Assembly (NCBI RefSeq): GCF_003703475.1
Contig: NZ_RDQM01000009.1
Location: 1 to 64,000, forward strand
DNA length: 64,000 bases
Origin: Allofranklinella schreckenbergeri
Lineage (GTDB): Bacteria > Pseudomonadota > Gammaproteobacteria > Burkholderiales > Burkholderiaceae_C
Reading direction: 5' to 3'
Shown: piece after piece, positions 45,621-55,692 of the stretch
How the letters are laid out: the number at the start of each line of letters is the position of its first letter
Position numbering within the stretch: position 1 is the stretch's first letter
Translations under genes and position numbers: made by a program
The notes under the pieces: model-generated
Database searches by the model: none
The model's input: only the letters and a program-made list of their open reading frames with translations
Told to the model about the DNA's origin: nothing

Positions 45621-45697
45621 ATTACAAATCATTGAGAAATAAAACAACCATATTTCGGCATGATAGATATAAAAATTAATTTACTTTGATTTGAAAT
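45621..45697 (+). repeat. AT-rich palindromic intergenic repeat, copy 12
   Basis: It lies between the divergent M20 and DUF445 genes. The left end is ATTACAAATCATTGAGAAAT, the core is CATATTTCGGCATGATA, and the right end is TTTACTTTGATTTGAAAT. Confidence 0.85.
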
Positions 45698-45757
45698 CTC
45701 TTGCATCCCTTCCTTCCCCCTCACGAGGCGCGCTTGCTGCGCAGAAAGACTTTGCCT

Positions 45758-46993
45758 ATGCGACATCCCCTGGCCCTTTCGCTGCTGTTGGCGGCGACGG
45801 TTCTCTACATCGTGGCCACTGCGCTGCATGCGCAGCACCCCGTCTGGCCGTATGTGGCGGCATTTGCGGAGGCGGCGATGGTCGGCGCGCTGGCCGATTG
45901 GTTTGCCGTGGTGGCGCTGTTTCGCCATCCCCTGGGCTTGCCCATTGCGCACACGGCGGTGCTGGCGCGCAACCAGCAGCGGCTGGGGCAGGGGCTGGCC
46001 GATTTCATCGACCGCAATTTTTTGAGCGCCAGCCACGTGCGCGAGCGCCTGGCGCAGTTCAACGCCGCGCCGTGGCTGGCGCAATGGTTGCAACAGCCGC
46101 ACAACGTGCGTGCGCTGATGCAGCCGCTGACGGCGGCGGTGGATTTCGGCGTGCATGCGATGGACGATGCGCGCGTGCGCGCTTTCTTCATCCGCAACGT
46201 GCGCCAGGCGCTGGGCAAGCTCGATGTTTCGGGCAGCACGGCGGCGGTGCTCAACGGCCTGACCGCCGAGGGCCGCCATCAGGCGCTGCTGGACGACATC
46301 CTGGCCCAACTGGCGCGCGTGGTGGAGAGCGAGAGCGCCCAGCAGCACATCACGCAGGCGATTGCGCGCGAACTCAAGGCCCTGCGCTATCTGGCGCTGG
46401 ATCAGGTCACGGCCCGCGCGGGCACGCGCCAAATCGTGCGTGCGCTGGCGCGCAACCTCAAGGACATGGGCGAGTCGCCCGATCACCCGCTGCGCCAGCG
46501 TTTCGATGCGGCGGTGCAGGGCTGGATCGAGCGCTTGCAGCAAGATGAGCAGGTGCAGCTCAAGGCCAGCACGCTGCGCGACCAGTTGCTGGCGCATCCG
46601 GCGCTGGGCGCGTATCTGGAGCAAGTTTGGGGCGATGTGCTGGCCTGGCTGGCGCGCGATGTGAACGATCCGGCCTCCAGCCTGCACCAGCGGCTGGAGG
46701 CGGCCATCACCCACCTGGGCCGGGAGCTGGAGGCGCAACCGGCCATGCAGCAGTGGGTGAACGCGCAGGTGCAGCAGATCGGCCCGCAGATCGTCGAGCG
46801 CTACCGCAGCGCCATCCACCGCTACATCACCGACCGCGTGGGCCAGTGGGATACGCGCGAGCTGATCGAGGAGGTGGAGGGCCACCTGGGCCGCGATTTG
46901 CAGTACATCCGCATCAACGGCACGCTGGTGGGCGGCATCGTGGGGCTGGCCATTCACACGCTGACGCAGTGGGTGATGGCGCTGGCGGCCTGA
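45758..46993 (+). CDS. DUF445-family membrane protein
   Basis: A 411-residue protein with an N-terminal membrane helix (about 3-23), the DUF445 hallmark EAAMVGALADWFAVVALFRHPLG, and a long alpha-helical middle. A C-terminal hydrophobic segment contains INGTLVGGIVGLAIHTLTQW. The family is widespread (E. coli YjiN) and its function unknown, probably an envelope protein. The ATG at 45758 (MRHPLALSLLLAATVLY) begins the membrane helix; a longer in-frame start would overlap repeat DNA. Confidence 0.85.
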   Translation: MRHPLALSLLLAATVLYIVATALHAQHPVWPYVAAFAEAAMVGALADWFAVVALFRHPLGLPIAHTAVLARNQQRLGQGLADFIDRNFLSASHVRERLAQFNAAPWLAQWLQQPHNVRALMQPLTAAVDFGVHAMDDARVRAFFIRNVRQALGKLDVSGSTAAVLNGLTAEGRHQALLDDILAQLARVVESESAQQHITQAIARELKALRYLALDQVTARAGTRQIVRALARNLKDMGESPDHPLRQRFDAAVQGWIERLQQDEQVQLKASTLRDQLLAHPALGAYLEQVWGDVLAWLARDVNDPASSLHQRLEAAITHLGRELEAQPAMQQWVNAQVQQIGPQIVERYRSAIHRYITDRVGQWDTRELIEEVEGHLGRDLQYIRINGTLVGGIVGLAIHTLTQWVMALAA

Positions 46994-46999
46994 TGGTTT

Positions 47000-47072
47000 T
47001 ATTCAATTCAAGGGAAAATTGACTTGATACCTGTTTTGCCGAAATAGGCATATATTCTTTCTCATTGAAATA
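47000..47072 (-). repeat. AT-rich palindromic intergenic repeat, copy 13 (diverged)
   Basis: The left end is TATTCAATTCAAGGGAAAAT, the core is TTTTGCCGAAATAGGCA, and the right end is TTCTTTCTCATTGAAATA. It abuts the terminator at 47072-47099. Confidence 0.65.
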
Positions 47073-47099
47073 AAAAAGCGCCTTCAGAGGCGCTTTTTT
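47072..47099. terminator. Bidirectional terminator between DUF445 and DUF4139 genes
   Basis: The stem AAAAAAGCGCC / GGCGCTTTTTT has a 6-nt loop, flanked by T-runs on both strands, between two converging genes. Confidence 0.85.
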
Positions 47100-47155
47100 T
47101 CAGGCATCGGGCAGGTGCGCGGCGCAAGCCGAACACCCCATCCAGCGCCCTGCCA

Positions 47156-48676
47156 TCAGTACTGCACGCGCACGGTGTAATGCAGTTGCGCCTTGCCCTC
47201 GGCGGGCACTTGCAGCTCCCACTGCGCCAGGTTGGCTGCGGGCTTGGTGTGCGGGTGGCTTTCCTTGAGCATGCTCCAGTCGCCGGGGATGGGCTCGACG
47301 ATTTTGACGGTGGCCGGCTCGCTCTTGGCGTTGCGCAGCTCGACGGTGAAGCTCATCTCATGGACGCGCTCGCTGATTTTTTGCCGATCCGTGTTCTTCC
47401 ACGTGCCGTTGAGATCAAAGGCTTCGCCGAGCTTGAGGCGCACGGTTTCGTTCCTGGCCGTGTGGTCGATGCGGTCCTCGCCCACAAACAGCGCCTGGCC
47501 TTTGCGATCGGCCTTGTACACGCGCACCACGCCGCGCGGCAGCGGCATGCCCATGTCGCCGCCTTTGTTGTCGAACTCGACGAACACGCTGACCTTGCGT
47601 TTATCGCCCAGCTCGGGGAGGCTGTCACGGCCATGGGTGAGCAGGTGGTACCAATGCTCGGCGCCTTGCAGGCGGTATTCCTTTTGCACCGGCACCTGGC
47701 TGGCCGAGAGCAGCGCCACCTGCTTGCTTTGGTTTTGCGCAATCGTCGTCGGCCTGGGCAGGGTGTAGAGGTGGTATTCGAACAGCTCCTCCTGCTGCAT
47801 GGCCTCGCTGGCCAGGGCCATGGGGGCCGTGGCGGTTTTGAGCATCACGCGATCGCGCTGCTGCTGCACGCGCGCCACATCGCCGGCCACCAGTTGCAGC
47901 GTGGCGTTGTCGTAACGCGCGCCGCTTTCGTTGGTCAGCGTGACCCAGCCGGCCAGATCAAGCGTTTTCTCATCGGCCGCGAGCGTGGCGACGTAATCGG
48001 CCGCCCAGCCCATGCCGCTGGTGAGGTAGGAGAGATCGAGCGGCTGCGCGCCCGCTTGCGGCGCTTGCAGGGTGACGCTGAGCGTGGGGCGGTCGCGCAG
48101 GTTGGCGGGCACGGCGCCAAAGGCCATGCGGCCATCTTTGGGCAGGCCGGTTTCGATGCGGTCGGCGTACTGGAGCACGGGCTGGCCGCCGTTGTTGGCC
48201 AGCACCTTGGCCGGCTCGCTGTGCTCCTGCCCCGTGGCCGGGTTGGCGCGGATGACGGTGATGCTCTGGCCGACGTATTTCTCCAGCAGCGACTGGCCGC
48301 TGAGCAGGTCGAAATCGAAGTTCTGCTCCAGCAGCGTCAGCGGCGCGCCGGTGGCGCTGCGCAGGCTGACGGTCTGCGGCATGATTTGAGCGGCCACATC
48401 GCGCAAGGCGAGCTGGTTGAGCCCCTGGCGCAGCGGCACCTGGCGCTGCTCGCGCACCAGCGCCAGGCCATCGTTGTAGATGGTGACGGCCACGCCCTGG
48501 CGGTCGCTGGCCTGGCTGACGGTTTCCTGCGCAGCGGCAGCGGCGCTCTCGCCCGCGCTGCCCGAACTGCCCACGCCGTCCACACTGGCGCCAGCGGCAT
48601 AGGCCACGGCGCACAGGCTCAAGCCCGACAGACCGGACAGCCCCAGCCAGCGGCGGGAAAAACGAAAACGGAACAT
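47156..48676 (-). CDS. DUF4139-family secreted protein
   Basis: A 506-residue protein with a signal peptide (about 28 residues ending AYAAGA) and a DUF4139 domain over most of the rest. Typical segments are VTIYNDGLALVREQRQVPL, SYLTSGMGWAADYVATL, TNESGARYDNATLQLVAGDV and the C-terminal LPRGVVRVYKADRKGQALFV. The family is mucoidy-inhibitor-like and uncharacterised. It is probably exported to the periplasm. The ribosome-binding site AAGGAGGG precedes the ATG at 48676. It is alone on its strand here, ending at the convergent terminator. Confidence 0.82.
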   Translation of the reverse strand: MFRFRFSRRWLGLSGLSGLSLCAVAYAAGASVDGVGSSGSAGESAAAAAQETVSQASDRQGVAVTIYNDGLALVREQRQVPLRQGLNQLALRDVAAQIMPQTVSLRSATGAPLTLLEQNFDFDLLSGQSLLEKYVGQSITVIRANPATGQEHSEPAKVLANNGGQPVLQYADRIETGLPKDGRMAFGAVPANLRDRPTLSVTLQAPQAGAQPLDLSYLTSGMGWAADYVATLAADEKTLDLAGWVTLTNESGARYDNATLQLVAGDVARVQQQRDRVMLKTATAPMALASEAMQQEELFEYHLYTLPRPTTIAQNQSKQVALLSASQVPVQKEYRLQGAEHWYHLLTHGRDSLPELGDKRKVSVFVEFDNKGGDMGMPLPRGVVRVYKADRKGQALFVGEDRIDHTARNETVRLKLGEAFDLNGTWKNTDRQKISERVHEMSFTVELRNAKSEPATVKIVEPIPGDWSMLKESHPHTKPAANLAQWELQVPAEGKAQLHYTVRVQY

Positions 48677-48787
48677 GGCAAACCCTCCTTGTCATCCACT
48701 TGCTGTTATCGACTTGCTGTCATCCACATGTCGCCCGCTGCATGGGGCGGCCTCCGTGTTGAACGATGAAATTGTGCGCTCAAGCTC

Positions 48788-49873
<1,086 letters not shown>

Positions 49874-49925
49874 GGGCGCTATTGTAGGTTTGCCCGCCGT
49901 CTGCATGCGGCTTTGGGGGCTTTGA

Positions 49926-50003
49926 TTTACAAATCAACAGGAAATAAAATATGCCATTTTCGGCATGATATGTAACACCCGTGTTTTTCTTTGAAGTGCA
50001 ATA
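49926..50003 (+). repeat. AT-rich palindromic intergenic repeat, copy 14
   Basis: It lies between rsmD and the metH module. The left end is TTTACAAATCAACAGGAAAT, the core is CCATTTTCGGCATGATA, and the right end is TTTTTCTTTGAAGTGCAAT. It ends 2 bp from the rsmD stop codon. Confidence 0.78.
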
Positions 50004-50005
50004 CA

Positions 50006-50668
50006 TCAAGCGGCCGCCAGGCGCAGCACATGGGCATGCACCGCCCCGGCCTTGAGGTAATGCAGGCGCTGCCAGCCCAGGGGCTGGAGCGCGGCATCGT
50101 CCCAGCGCTGGCTGCTCTCCAGATACAGCAGGCCGTGCGGCGCCAGGCTTTGGCGCGCGAGCTGCAAGGCCGGGCGCTCCAGCTCGGCGGCGTAGGGCGG
50201 GTCGAGAAAAATCACATCCCAGCCCGCCGCGCCATCCGTCGTGGCCGCCACCGGGCGGGTTTGCAAGGCATGCAGGCCGTCGCCCTGGCGCACGGTGATG
50301 GTGCGGGCCTGAAGCTGGCGGGCGTTGGCTTGCAGTTGCGCGCAAAGCTGGCGGTCGCGCTCGACCAGCGTGACGTGGGCGGCGTGGCGCGAAGCGGCCT
50401 CAAAGCCCAGAGCGCCACTGCCTGCAAAGGCATCCAGGCAGTACAGACCACTCAAATCCTGCCCCAGCCAGTTGAACAGGGTTTCGCGCACGCGATCGGG
50501 CGTGGGGCGCAAACCCGGCTTGGGCGCAACGGCTAGGCGCGTGCGCTTCCACTGCCCGCCGATGATGCGCACATGGCCGGGGCCGCCTGCGCGGGTGCGG
50601 GCGGCATCGCGGGCGTTGCGCTCGGTGCGCACAGGCGAAGCAGGGGCAACAGGGCGGCGTGCAGCCAT
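50006..50668 (-). CDS. rsmD: 16S rRNA (guanine(966)-N2)-methyltransferase
   Basis: A 220-residue Rossmann-fold methyltransferase. Motifs are VRIIGGQWKRTRLAVAP, GLRPTPDRVRETLFNWLG, the SAM motif LDAFAGSGALGFEAASR, and the catalytic DPPY in WDVIFLDPPYAAELE. It modifies G966 of 16S rRNA during 30S assembly. The ATG at 50668 gives a basic lead of about 30 residues. rpiA ends 13 bp upstream on the same strand, suggesting an rpiA-rsmD operon. The usual partner coaD is not adjacent. Confidence 0.9.
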   Translation of the reverse strand: MAARRPVAPASPVRTERNARDAARTRAGGPGHVRIIGGQWKRTRLAVAPKPGLRPTPDRVRETLFNWLGQDLSGLYCLDAFAGSGALGFEAASRHAAHVTLVERDRQLCAQLQANARQLQARTITVRQGDGLHALQTRPVAATTDGAAGWDVIFLDPPYAAELERPALQLARQSLAPHGLLYLESSQRWDDAALQPLGWQRLHYLKAGAVHAHVLRLAAA

Positions 50669-50681
50669 CACAACAGCCCCA

Positions 50682-51356
50682 TCAATCCCATTGCAAGGTT
50701 TGCACGCCCTCGGCCGTGCCCAGCAGGCACACGCTGGCGCGGTGGCGGGCAAAAATGCCCACGGTGACAACGCCAGGCCAGGCGCTGATCTCGTTTTCCA
50801 GCGCCAGCGGCTCGGTGATGCGCAGGCCGCGCACATCGACGATGTGCATGCCGTTGTCGGTAACCAGCGGCTGCCCCTCGCGCAGGCGCACGCTGGCCTG
50901 CCCGCCCAGCGCGGCAAAACGGCGCACGATTTGCGCTGCGGCCATGGGCACCACCTCCACCGGCAGCGGGAAGGCGCCCAACGTCTGCACGCGTTTGCTG
51001 CCATCGGCAATGCAGAGAAAGCGCGCGGCCAAATCGGCCACGATTTTTTCGCGCGTCAGCGCCGCGCCGCCGCCTTTGATCATGCAGCCGTTGGCGTCGA
51101 TCTCATCGGCGCCGTCGATATACCAATCCAGCGCCTGCACCTCGCTGGCGGGCAGCACGGCAATGCCCGCCTGTTGCAGCAGCGCGGTGCTGGCCTCGGA
51201 GCTGGACACCGCCCCTTGCAAGGGAATGGCCGCCTGGGCCAGCGCTTCAATGAATTTGTTGACGGTTGAGCCAGTGCCCACGCCAAGAATGCTGTGGGGT
51301 TTGACGTATGCGAGAGCGGCTTGGCCGACGAGGGCCTTGAGGGCGTCCTGGTCCAT
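50682..51356 (-). CDS. rpiA: Ribose-5-phosphate isomerase A
   Basis: A 224-residue RpiA interconverting ribose-5-phosphate and ribulose-5-phosphate. [15 protein letters not shown], the [20 protein letters not shown] active-site segment (catalytic Asp and Lys), and the [15 protein letters not shown] motif are present and intact. The ATG at 51356 is the standard start. It is divergent from pyrD, with about 180 bp between that hold the promoters. Confidence 0.94.
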   Translation of the reverse strand: MDQDALKALVGQAALAYVKPHSILGVGTGSTVNKFIEALAQAAIPLQGAVSSSEASTALLQQAGIAVLPASEVQALDWYIDGADEIDANGCMIKGGGAALTREKIVADLAARFLCIADGSKRVQTLGAFPLPVEVVPMAAAQIVRRFAALGGQASVRLREGQPLVTDNGMHIVDVRGLRITEPLALENEISAWPGVVTVGIFARHRASVCLLGTAEGVQTLQWD

Positions 51357-51519
51357 GATGGAGGGGGCGGGTGAGAAAAAGAAGGAAAAGAGCGGACGGC
51401 GACTTGGCCGCCGCGCCTTGTGAAATCAACAGCCCCACATTATCCCCGTTGCCCCAAGCAGGGCATGTGAGGCGCTTGCCGCTCCCGGCCGGCGCACCTT
51501 GAGCCTTGCAACGTTCCTT

Positions 51520-51525
51520 TACACT
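51520..51525 (+). promoter_or_regulatory. Candidate -10 box of pyrD, giving a near-leaderless mRNA
   Basis: TACACT lies 8 bp before the ATG at 51534, so initiation about 7 bp downstream would leave 1-2 bases before the start codon. No ribosome-binding site is visible. The -35 is weak. The same arrangement is proposed for the aromatic leader peptide at 7935. Confidence 0.35.
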
Positions 51526-51533
51526 CGCGCCCC

Positions 51534-52616
51534 ATGGATTTCTACCCGCTGATACGCCCGTTTCTGTTCGCCATGGATGCCGAGAAGGCGCATGAATTCG
51601 CCTTGGATTGGATCAAGAGAACGCAATCGAGCGGCTGGCTGCGCCGCCTTTATGCGCAGCGCCGCGTGGACGACCCCGTTACCGTGGCGGGGCTGGAGTT
51701 TCCCAACCGCGTGGGCCTGGCCGCCGGGCTGGACAAAAACGCGCGCTGCATCGATGGGCTGGCGGCCATGGGCTTTGGCTTTGTGGAAGTGGGCACCGTC
51801 ACGCCCCTGGCGCAGGGAGGCAACTCCAAGCCGCGCATGTTCCGCATCCGCGAGGCCGGCGCCATCATCAACCGCATGGGTTTTAACAACCAGGGGCTGG
51901 AGGCGTTTTTGAAGAACGTGCAAAAGTCCACCGCCCGCCAGGGCCAGCACCCCATGCGGCTGGGCCTGAACATCGGCAAAAACGCGGCCACGCCCATTGA
52001 GCGCGCCGCCGATGACTATGTGAGCTGCTTGCGCGCGGTCTATCCGCATGCCGATTACGTCACCATCAACATCAGCTCGCCCAACACCAAAAATCTGCGC
52101 GATTTGCAGTCGAATTCCTCGCTCGACGCCTTGCTCAAGGCGCTGACCGATTGCCGCGAGGAGCTCAAGCAGACGCATGCGCACAAGCCCATGTTCCTCA
52201 AGATCGCGCCCGATCTCTCCACCGACCAGGTGGCGTTGATTGCCCACATCGTGCAGCAGCACCAGGTGGACGGGGTGATTGCCACCAACACCACCATCAA
52301 CCACGACGAGGTGGCCCCGTATCCGCACGGCGATGAAGTCGGTGGCGTCAGCGGCGCGCCAGTGCGCCAGGTCAGCACCGAGGTGATTCGCCAGTTGCGC
52401 CAGGCCGTTGGCCCCGCCCTGCCCATCATTGGCGCAGGCGGCATCATGGATACGGAGGACGCGCTCGAGAAAATCGACGCAGGCGCCGATCTGGTGCAGA
52501 TCTACACCGGCCTGATTTACCGTGGCCCGGCGCTGGTGCCGCAACTGGCGCAGGCGATCAAAGAGTACAAGGCCAAGGCGTGCCAGGCCCTGCCGCCCCA
52601 GACCGCCGCGCGGTGA
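51534..52616 (+). CDS. pyrD: Dihydroorotate dehydrogenase (quinone), class 2
   Basis: A 360-residue membrane-associated flavoprotein of pyrimidine synthesis that passes electrons to ubiquinone. The class 2 N-terminal amphipathic helix ([20 protein letters not shown]) is followed by [32 protein letters not shown], the catalytic-Ser region [18 protein letters not shown], and the FMN-binding [15 protein letters not shown]. The length is slightly above E. coli PyrD (336). A near-leaderless promoter is proposed. trpC follows 81 bp later on the same strand. Confidence 0.94.
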   Translation: MDFYPLIRPFLFAMDAEKAHEFALDWIKRTQSSGWLRRLYAQRRVDDPVTVAGLEFPNRVGLAAGLDKNARCIDGLAAMGFGFVEVGTVTPLAQGGNSKPRMFRIREAGAIINRMGFNNQGLEAFLKNVQKSTARQGQHPMRLGLNIGKNAATPIERAADDYVSCLRAVYPHADYVTINISSPNTKNLRDLQSNSSLDALLKALTDCREELKQTHAHKPMFLKIAPDLSTDQVALIAHIVQQHQVDGVIATNTTINHDEVAPYPHGDEVGGVSGAPVRQVSTEVIRQLRQAVGPALPIIGAGGIMDTEDALEKIDAGADLVQIYTGLIYRGPALVPQLAQAIKEYKAKACQALPPQTAAR

Positions 52617-52697
52617 AGTGGCGGCCCCAATGACCTGAACCAATGGCCTGAAGCCTTGCGTTTTTTGCGCTTTTCTTTTTTGTGAGTGGAGCCGCCC

Positions 52698-53498
52698 ATG
52701 TCCGACATTCTGGAAAAAATCATTGCCGTCAAGCGCGAAGAAATCGCCGCAGCGCAGAAAAAAGCCCCGCTCGCAGCCGTGCGCGCCGATGCCGAGAGCC
52801 GCGTGCTCACGCGCGACTTTGAGGCCGCCTTGCGCGCCAAAATCGCACACGGCCAGGCCGCAGTGATTGCCGAGGTGAAAAAAGCCAGCCCCAGCAAGGG
52901 CCTGTTGCGCGAGCCGTTTTACCCCGCCGACATCGCGCAAAGCTATGCCGAAGGCGACGGCCAGACCAGCGCGGCGTGCCTGTCGGTGCTGACCGACAGG
53001 CAATTCTTCCAAGGCAGCGTCGATTACCTCAAACAAGCGCGCGCCAGTGTGGATTTGCCTGTGCTGCGCAAAGACTTCATGGTGGACCCCTACCACATCT
53101 ACGAATCGCGCGCGATGGGGGCGGACGCCGTACTGCTCATCGCCGCCGCGCTGGACGATGCGCAGATGGCCGACTTCGAGGCCATCGCCCACGGGCTGGA
53201 TATGGCGGTGCTGGTGGAAGTGCACGACCGGGCCGAGCTGGAGCGCGCCCTGCGGCTGAAAACCCCGCTGCTGGGCATCAACAACCGCAACCTGCGCACC
53301 TTTGAAACCCGCTTGCAAACAACGCTGGACTTGCAACGCGAAGTGCCCGCCGACCGCCTGCTGGTGACCGAATCGGGCATCGCCACGCCGCAAGATGTGC
53401 AGCGGCTGCGCGATGCAGGCGTGCATGCCTTTTTGGTGGGCGAGGCCTTCATGCGCGCCCAAGAGCCGGGGCTGGCGCTGGCGCAGTTGTTTGGCTGA
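52698..53498 (+). CDS. trpC: Indole-3-glycerol phosphate synthase
   Basis: A 266-residue TIM-barrel TrpC without the TrpF fusion seen in enterobacteria. It starts [39 protein letters not shown] carries the catalytic Lys and Glu, [18 protein letters not shown] and [13 protein letters not shown] are typical, and [12 protein letters not shown] and [15 protein letters not shown] complete the active site. The ATG at 52698 was chosen over a GTG at 52686. trpD and trpG, its usual partners in this order, are absent. An IS element is inserted 25 bp after its stop. Confidence 0.94.
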   Translation: MSDILEKIIAVKREEIAAAQKKAPLAAVRADAESRVLTRDFEAALRAKIAHGQAAVIAEVKKASPSKGLLREPFYPADIAQSYAEGDGQTSAACLSVLTDRQFFQGSVDYLKQARASVDLPVLRKDFMVDPYHIYESRAMGADAVLLIAAALDDAQMADFEAIAHGLDMAVLVEVHDRAELERALRLKTPLLGINNRNLRTFETRLQTTLDLQREVPADRLLVTESGIATPQDVQRLRDAGVHAFLVGEAFMRAQEPGLALAQLFG

Positions 53499-53523
53499 AG
53501 AACTGGCCTGAAAGACGGGCCTA

Positions 53524-54398
53524 GAGCGTGTTATGCACTTTTCCGAGAGGTGGTGCTGAGCTTGGATACAGTGCCAGCATGTCTCGCAAGCCTTACCCCA
53601 GTGATGTCAGCGATGAAGAATGGAGCTTTGTCGCCCCTTATCTGATCTTGATGGATCAAGAGGCACCGCAGCGTCAGCACGATCTGCGAGAAGTCTTCAA
53701 CGCGTTGCGCTGGCTGGTGCGTGCAGGCGCCCCCTGGCGCATGCTGCCCAATGACTTGCCACCGTGGGAGGCTGTGTATCAGCAAAGCAGGCGCTGGCTG
53801 GATGCAGGTTGTTTCGAAGCCATCGTCTCGGACCTGCGCTCCATCATCCGGCTCGCTCAAGGTCGGCAGGGGCAGCCAAGCGCTATAGCCATCGATAGCC
53901 GCACCCTGCAATCGAGTTGCGAGAGTGGAACGCGGGCTGGCTATGACGGCTACAAGCGCCGCAACGGCTCCAAGGTGCATATGGCTGTGGATACGCTGGG
54001 GCATTTGCTGGCCTTGCATGTCACGCCCGCCAACGAGCAAGAGCGCGATCAAGTCGATGCGCTGTGCCAGGCGGTGCAACAGGCAACGGGAAAGAGCGTG
54101 CGCAAGGCTTGGGTCGATCAAGGCTACACGGGGCAAAGGGCGCGGGATGCGGCGGCGCAAAACGGCATTGCCCTGGAGGTGGTGAAGTTGCGCGAAGCAA
54201 AAAAGGGCTTCGTTTTGCTGCCAAGGCGCTGGGTGGTGGAACGCAGCTTCGGCTGGCTTGCGCGCTTTAGACGCTTGTCTCGTGATTACGAGCGATTGCC
54301 AGACGTACTGGGGGGATTGCACTTCGTGGTCTTTGCCATTCTCATGCTGCCCAATGCCATGCCGTTGATTCGGTTGGCTCAAAGTTCATAACACGCTC
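53524..54398 (+). mobile_element. Complete IS5-family insertion sequence (875 bp)
   Basis: The inverted ends GAGCGTGTTATG (53524-53535) and CATAACACGCTC (54387-54398) are perfect over 12 bp. TA directly abuts each end as a probable target duplication, within a larger CTAG at both junctions. One intact transposase gene fills it. It matches the IS end at 1-123 base for base over the shared part, so both copies are recent. It separates trpC from the mdh promoter region. Confidence 0.93.
53579..54391 (+). CDS. IS5-family transposase
   Basis: A 270-residue DDE transposase. A tetra-helical N-terminal DUF4096-like region ([39 protein letters not shown]) is followed by the first catalytic Asp in [10 protein letters not shown] and [19 protein letters not shown]. 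The second Asp is in [11 protein letters not shown], and the C-terminal Glu-containing motif is [26 protein letters not shown]. This matches the IS427/IS1031-like groups of the IS5 family. The frame is intact, so the copy may be active. The start ATG at 53579 is preferred; an upstream in-frame TTG-type start would lie in the terminal repeat. Confidence 0.93.
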   Translation: MSRKPYPSDVSDEEWSFVAPYLILMDQEAPQRQHDLREVFNALRWLVRAGAPWRMLPNDLPPWEAVYQQSRRWLDAGCFEAIVSDLRSIIRLAQGRQGQPSAIAIDSRTLQSSCESGTRAGYDGYKRRNGSKVHMAVDTLGHLLALHVTPANEQERDQVDALCQAVQQATGKSVRKAWVDQGYTGQRARDAAAQNGIALEVVKLREAKKGFVLLPRRWVVERSFGWLARFRRLSRDYERLPDVLGGLHFVVFAILMLPNAMPLIRLAQSS

Positions 54399-54411
54399 TA
54401 GGGTTTTCCGC

Positions 54412-54429
54412 ATGTCTTATATAAGACAT
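54412..54429 (+). promoter_or_regulatory. Perfect 18-bp palindrome upstream of mdh (probable operator)
   Basis: ATGTCTTAT-ATAAGACAT is symmetric over 18 bp. It lies just before a TAAAAT -10-like box (54444-54449). Similar TCTTATATAAGA sites near TCA-cycle genes in betaproteobacteria are bound by GntR-type regulators; that identity is inferred. The IS ends only 13 bp upstream, so a divergently read regulator gene may have been displaced. Confidence 0.6.
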
Positions 54430-54576
54430 AAGAAAAAGAAGGGTAAAATCCCGCGCCGCCATTGCCAGCGCGCGCCGCTACGCCCAGTGCGCCGCAGGCC
54501 GCTTTCTTCTTTTTCTCTCGATAGAACGGGGGCAATGCGCGCCATTTTCTCTCTTAACCCACAGTGGAGTCTTTGT

Positions 54577-55566
54577 ATGAGCAAAAAAGCCGCACGCGTC
54601 GCGGTGACCGGTGCCGCCGGCCAGATTGGTTACGCCCTGTTGTTCCGTATCGCTTCTGGCGAGATGCTGGGCAAGGATCAGCCCGTGATCCTGCAACTGC
54701 TGGAAATTCCCGACGAAAAAGCCCAGAAAGCGCTGCAAGGCGTGATCATGGAGCTGCAAGACTGCGCCTTCCCACTGCTCGAAGGCATTGTGGCTACGGG
54801 TGACCCTGAAGTGGCCTTCAAGGATGCCGACTACGCCCTGCTGGTGGGCGCCCGTCCGCGCGGCCCCGGCATGGAGCGCGCCGACCTGCTGGCCGCCAAC
54901 GCCCAGATCTTCACTGCCCAGGGCAAGGCCCTGAACAAAGTCGCCAGCCGCGACGTGAAAGTGCTGGTGGTGGGCAACCCGGCCAACACCAACGCCTACA
55001 TCGCCATGAAGAGCGCGCCCGACCTGCCGCGCGAGAACTTCACCGCCATGCTGCGCCTGGATCACAACCGCGCCGCCAGCCAGATCGCCGAGAAAACCGG
55101 CGGCAAAGTCGGCGAGATCGAAAAACTCACCGTCTGGGGCAACCACTCGCCCACCATGTACGCCGATTACCGCTTTGCCACCATCGGCGGCAAATCCGTC
55201 AAGGACACCATTAACGATCAGGAATGGAACGCCAACGTGTTCCTGCCCACCGTGGGCAAGCGCGGCGCTGCCATCATTGAGGCGCGTGGCCTGTCCTCGG
55301 CCGCATCGGCCGCCAACGCCGCCATCGACCACATGCGCGACTGGGCGCTGGGCTCCAAGGGCCAGTGGGTCACCATGGGTGTGCCTTCCAACGGCGAATA
55401 CGGCATTCCCAAAGATGTGATCTTCGGCTTCCCCGTGACCACCGAGAACGGCAAGTACAAGATCGTCGAAGGTCTGGAAATCGACGCCTTCAGTCAGGAG
55501 CGCTTGGACAAGACCCTGGCTGAGTTGCAAGGTGAGCAAGACGGCGTCAAGCACCTGCTGCCGTAA
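54577..55566 (+). CDS. mdh: Malate dehydrogenase
   Basis: A 329-residue NAD-dependent malate dehydrogenase of the LDH-like type common in Burkholderiales. The Rossmann motif is [19 protein letters not shown], the mobile loop [14 protein letters not shown] carries the substrate Arg residues, [10 protein letters not shown] follows, and the catalytic His is in [14 protein letters not shown]. It interconverts malate and oxaloacetate in the TCA cycle. The start [12 protein letters not shown] follows GTGGAGTC. A leader of about 130 bp separates it from the palindromic operator. Strong hairpins follow the stop. Confidence 0.95.
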   Translation: MSKKAARVAVTGAAGQIGYALLFRIASGEMLGKDQPVILQLLEIPDEKAQKALQGVIMELQDCAFPLLEGIVATGDPEVAFKDADYALLVGARPRGPGMERADLLAANAQIFTAQGKALNKVASRDVKVLVVGNPANTNAYIAMKSAPDLPRENFTAMLRLDHNRAASQIAEKTGGKVGEIEKLTVWGNHSPTMYADYRFATIGGKSVKDTINDQEWNANVFLPTVGKRGAAIIEARGLSSAASAANAAIDHMRDWALGSKGQWVTMGVPSNGEYGIPKDVIFGFPVTTENGKYKIVEGLEIDAFSQERLDKTLAELQGEQDGVKHLLP

Positions 55567-55576
55567 GCCGACGTTG

Positions 55577-55658
55577 GCTACGCCCCGCTCGGTTGCGTGC
55601 GAGTGGGGCGTAGCGCGCTTTTGCCTTGATTTGTCTTAAGCCGCTGCTTGGCAGCGGC
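55577..55658 (+). terminator. Two successive hairpins after mdh
   Basis: The first is a 15-position stem GCTACGCCCCGCTCG (55577-55591) with CGAGTGGGGCGTAGC (55600-55614), one mismatch, followed by GCGCTTTT. The second is GCCGCTGC / GCAGCGGC (55640-55647, 55651-55658), followed by CCCTTCTTG. They likely end most mdh transcripts before the lyase gene. Confidence 0.65.
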
Positions 55659-55692
55659 CCCTTCTTGTTGCGCCATTCTTTACCTGCCCTTC

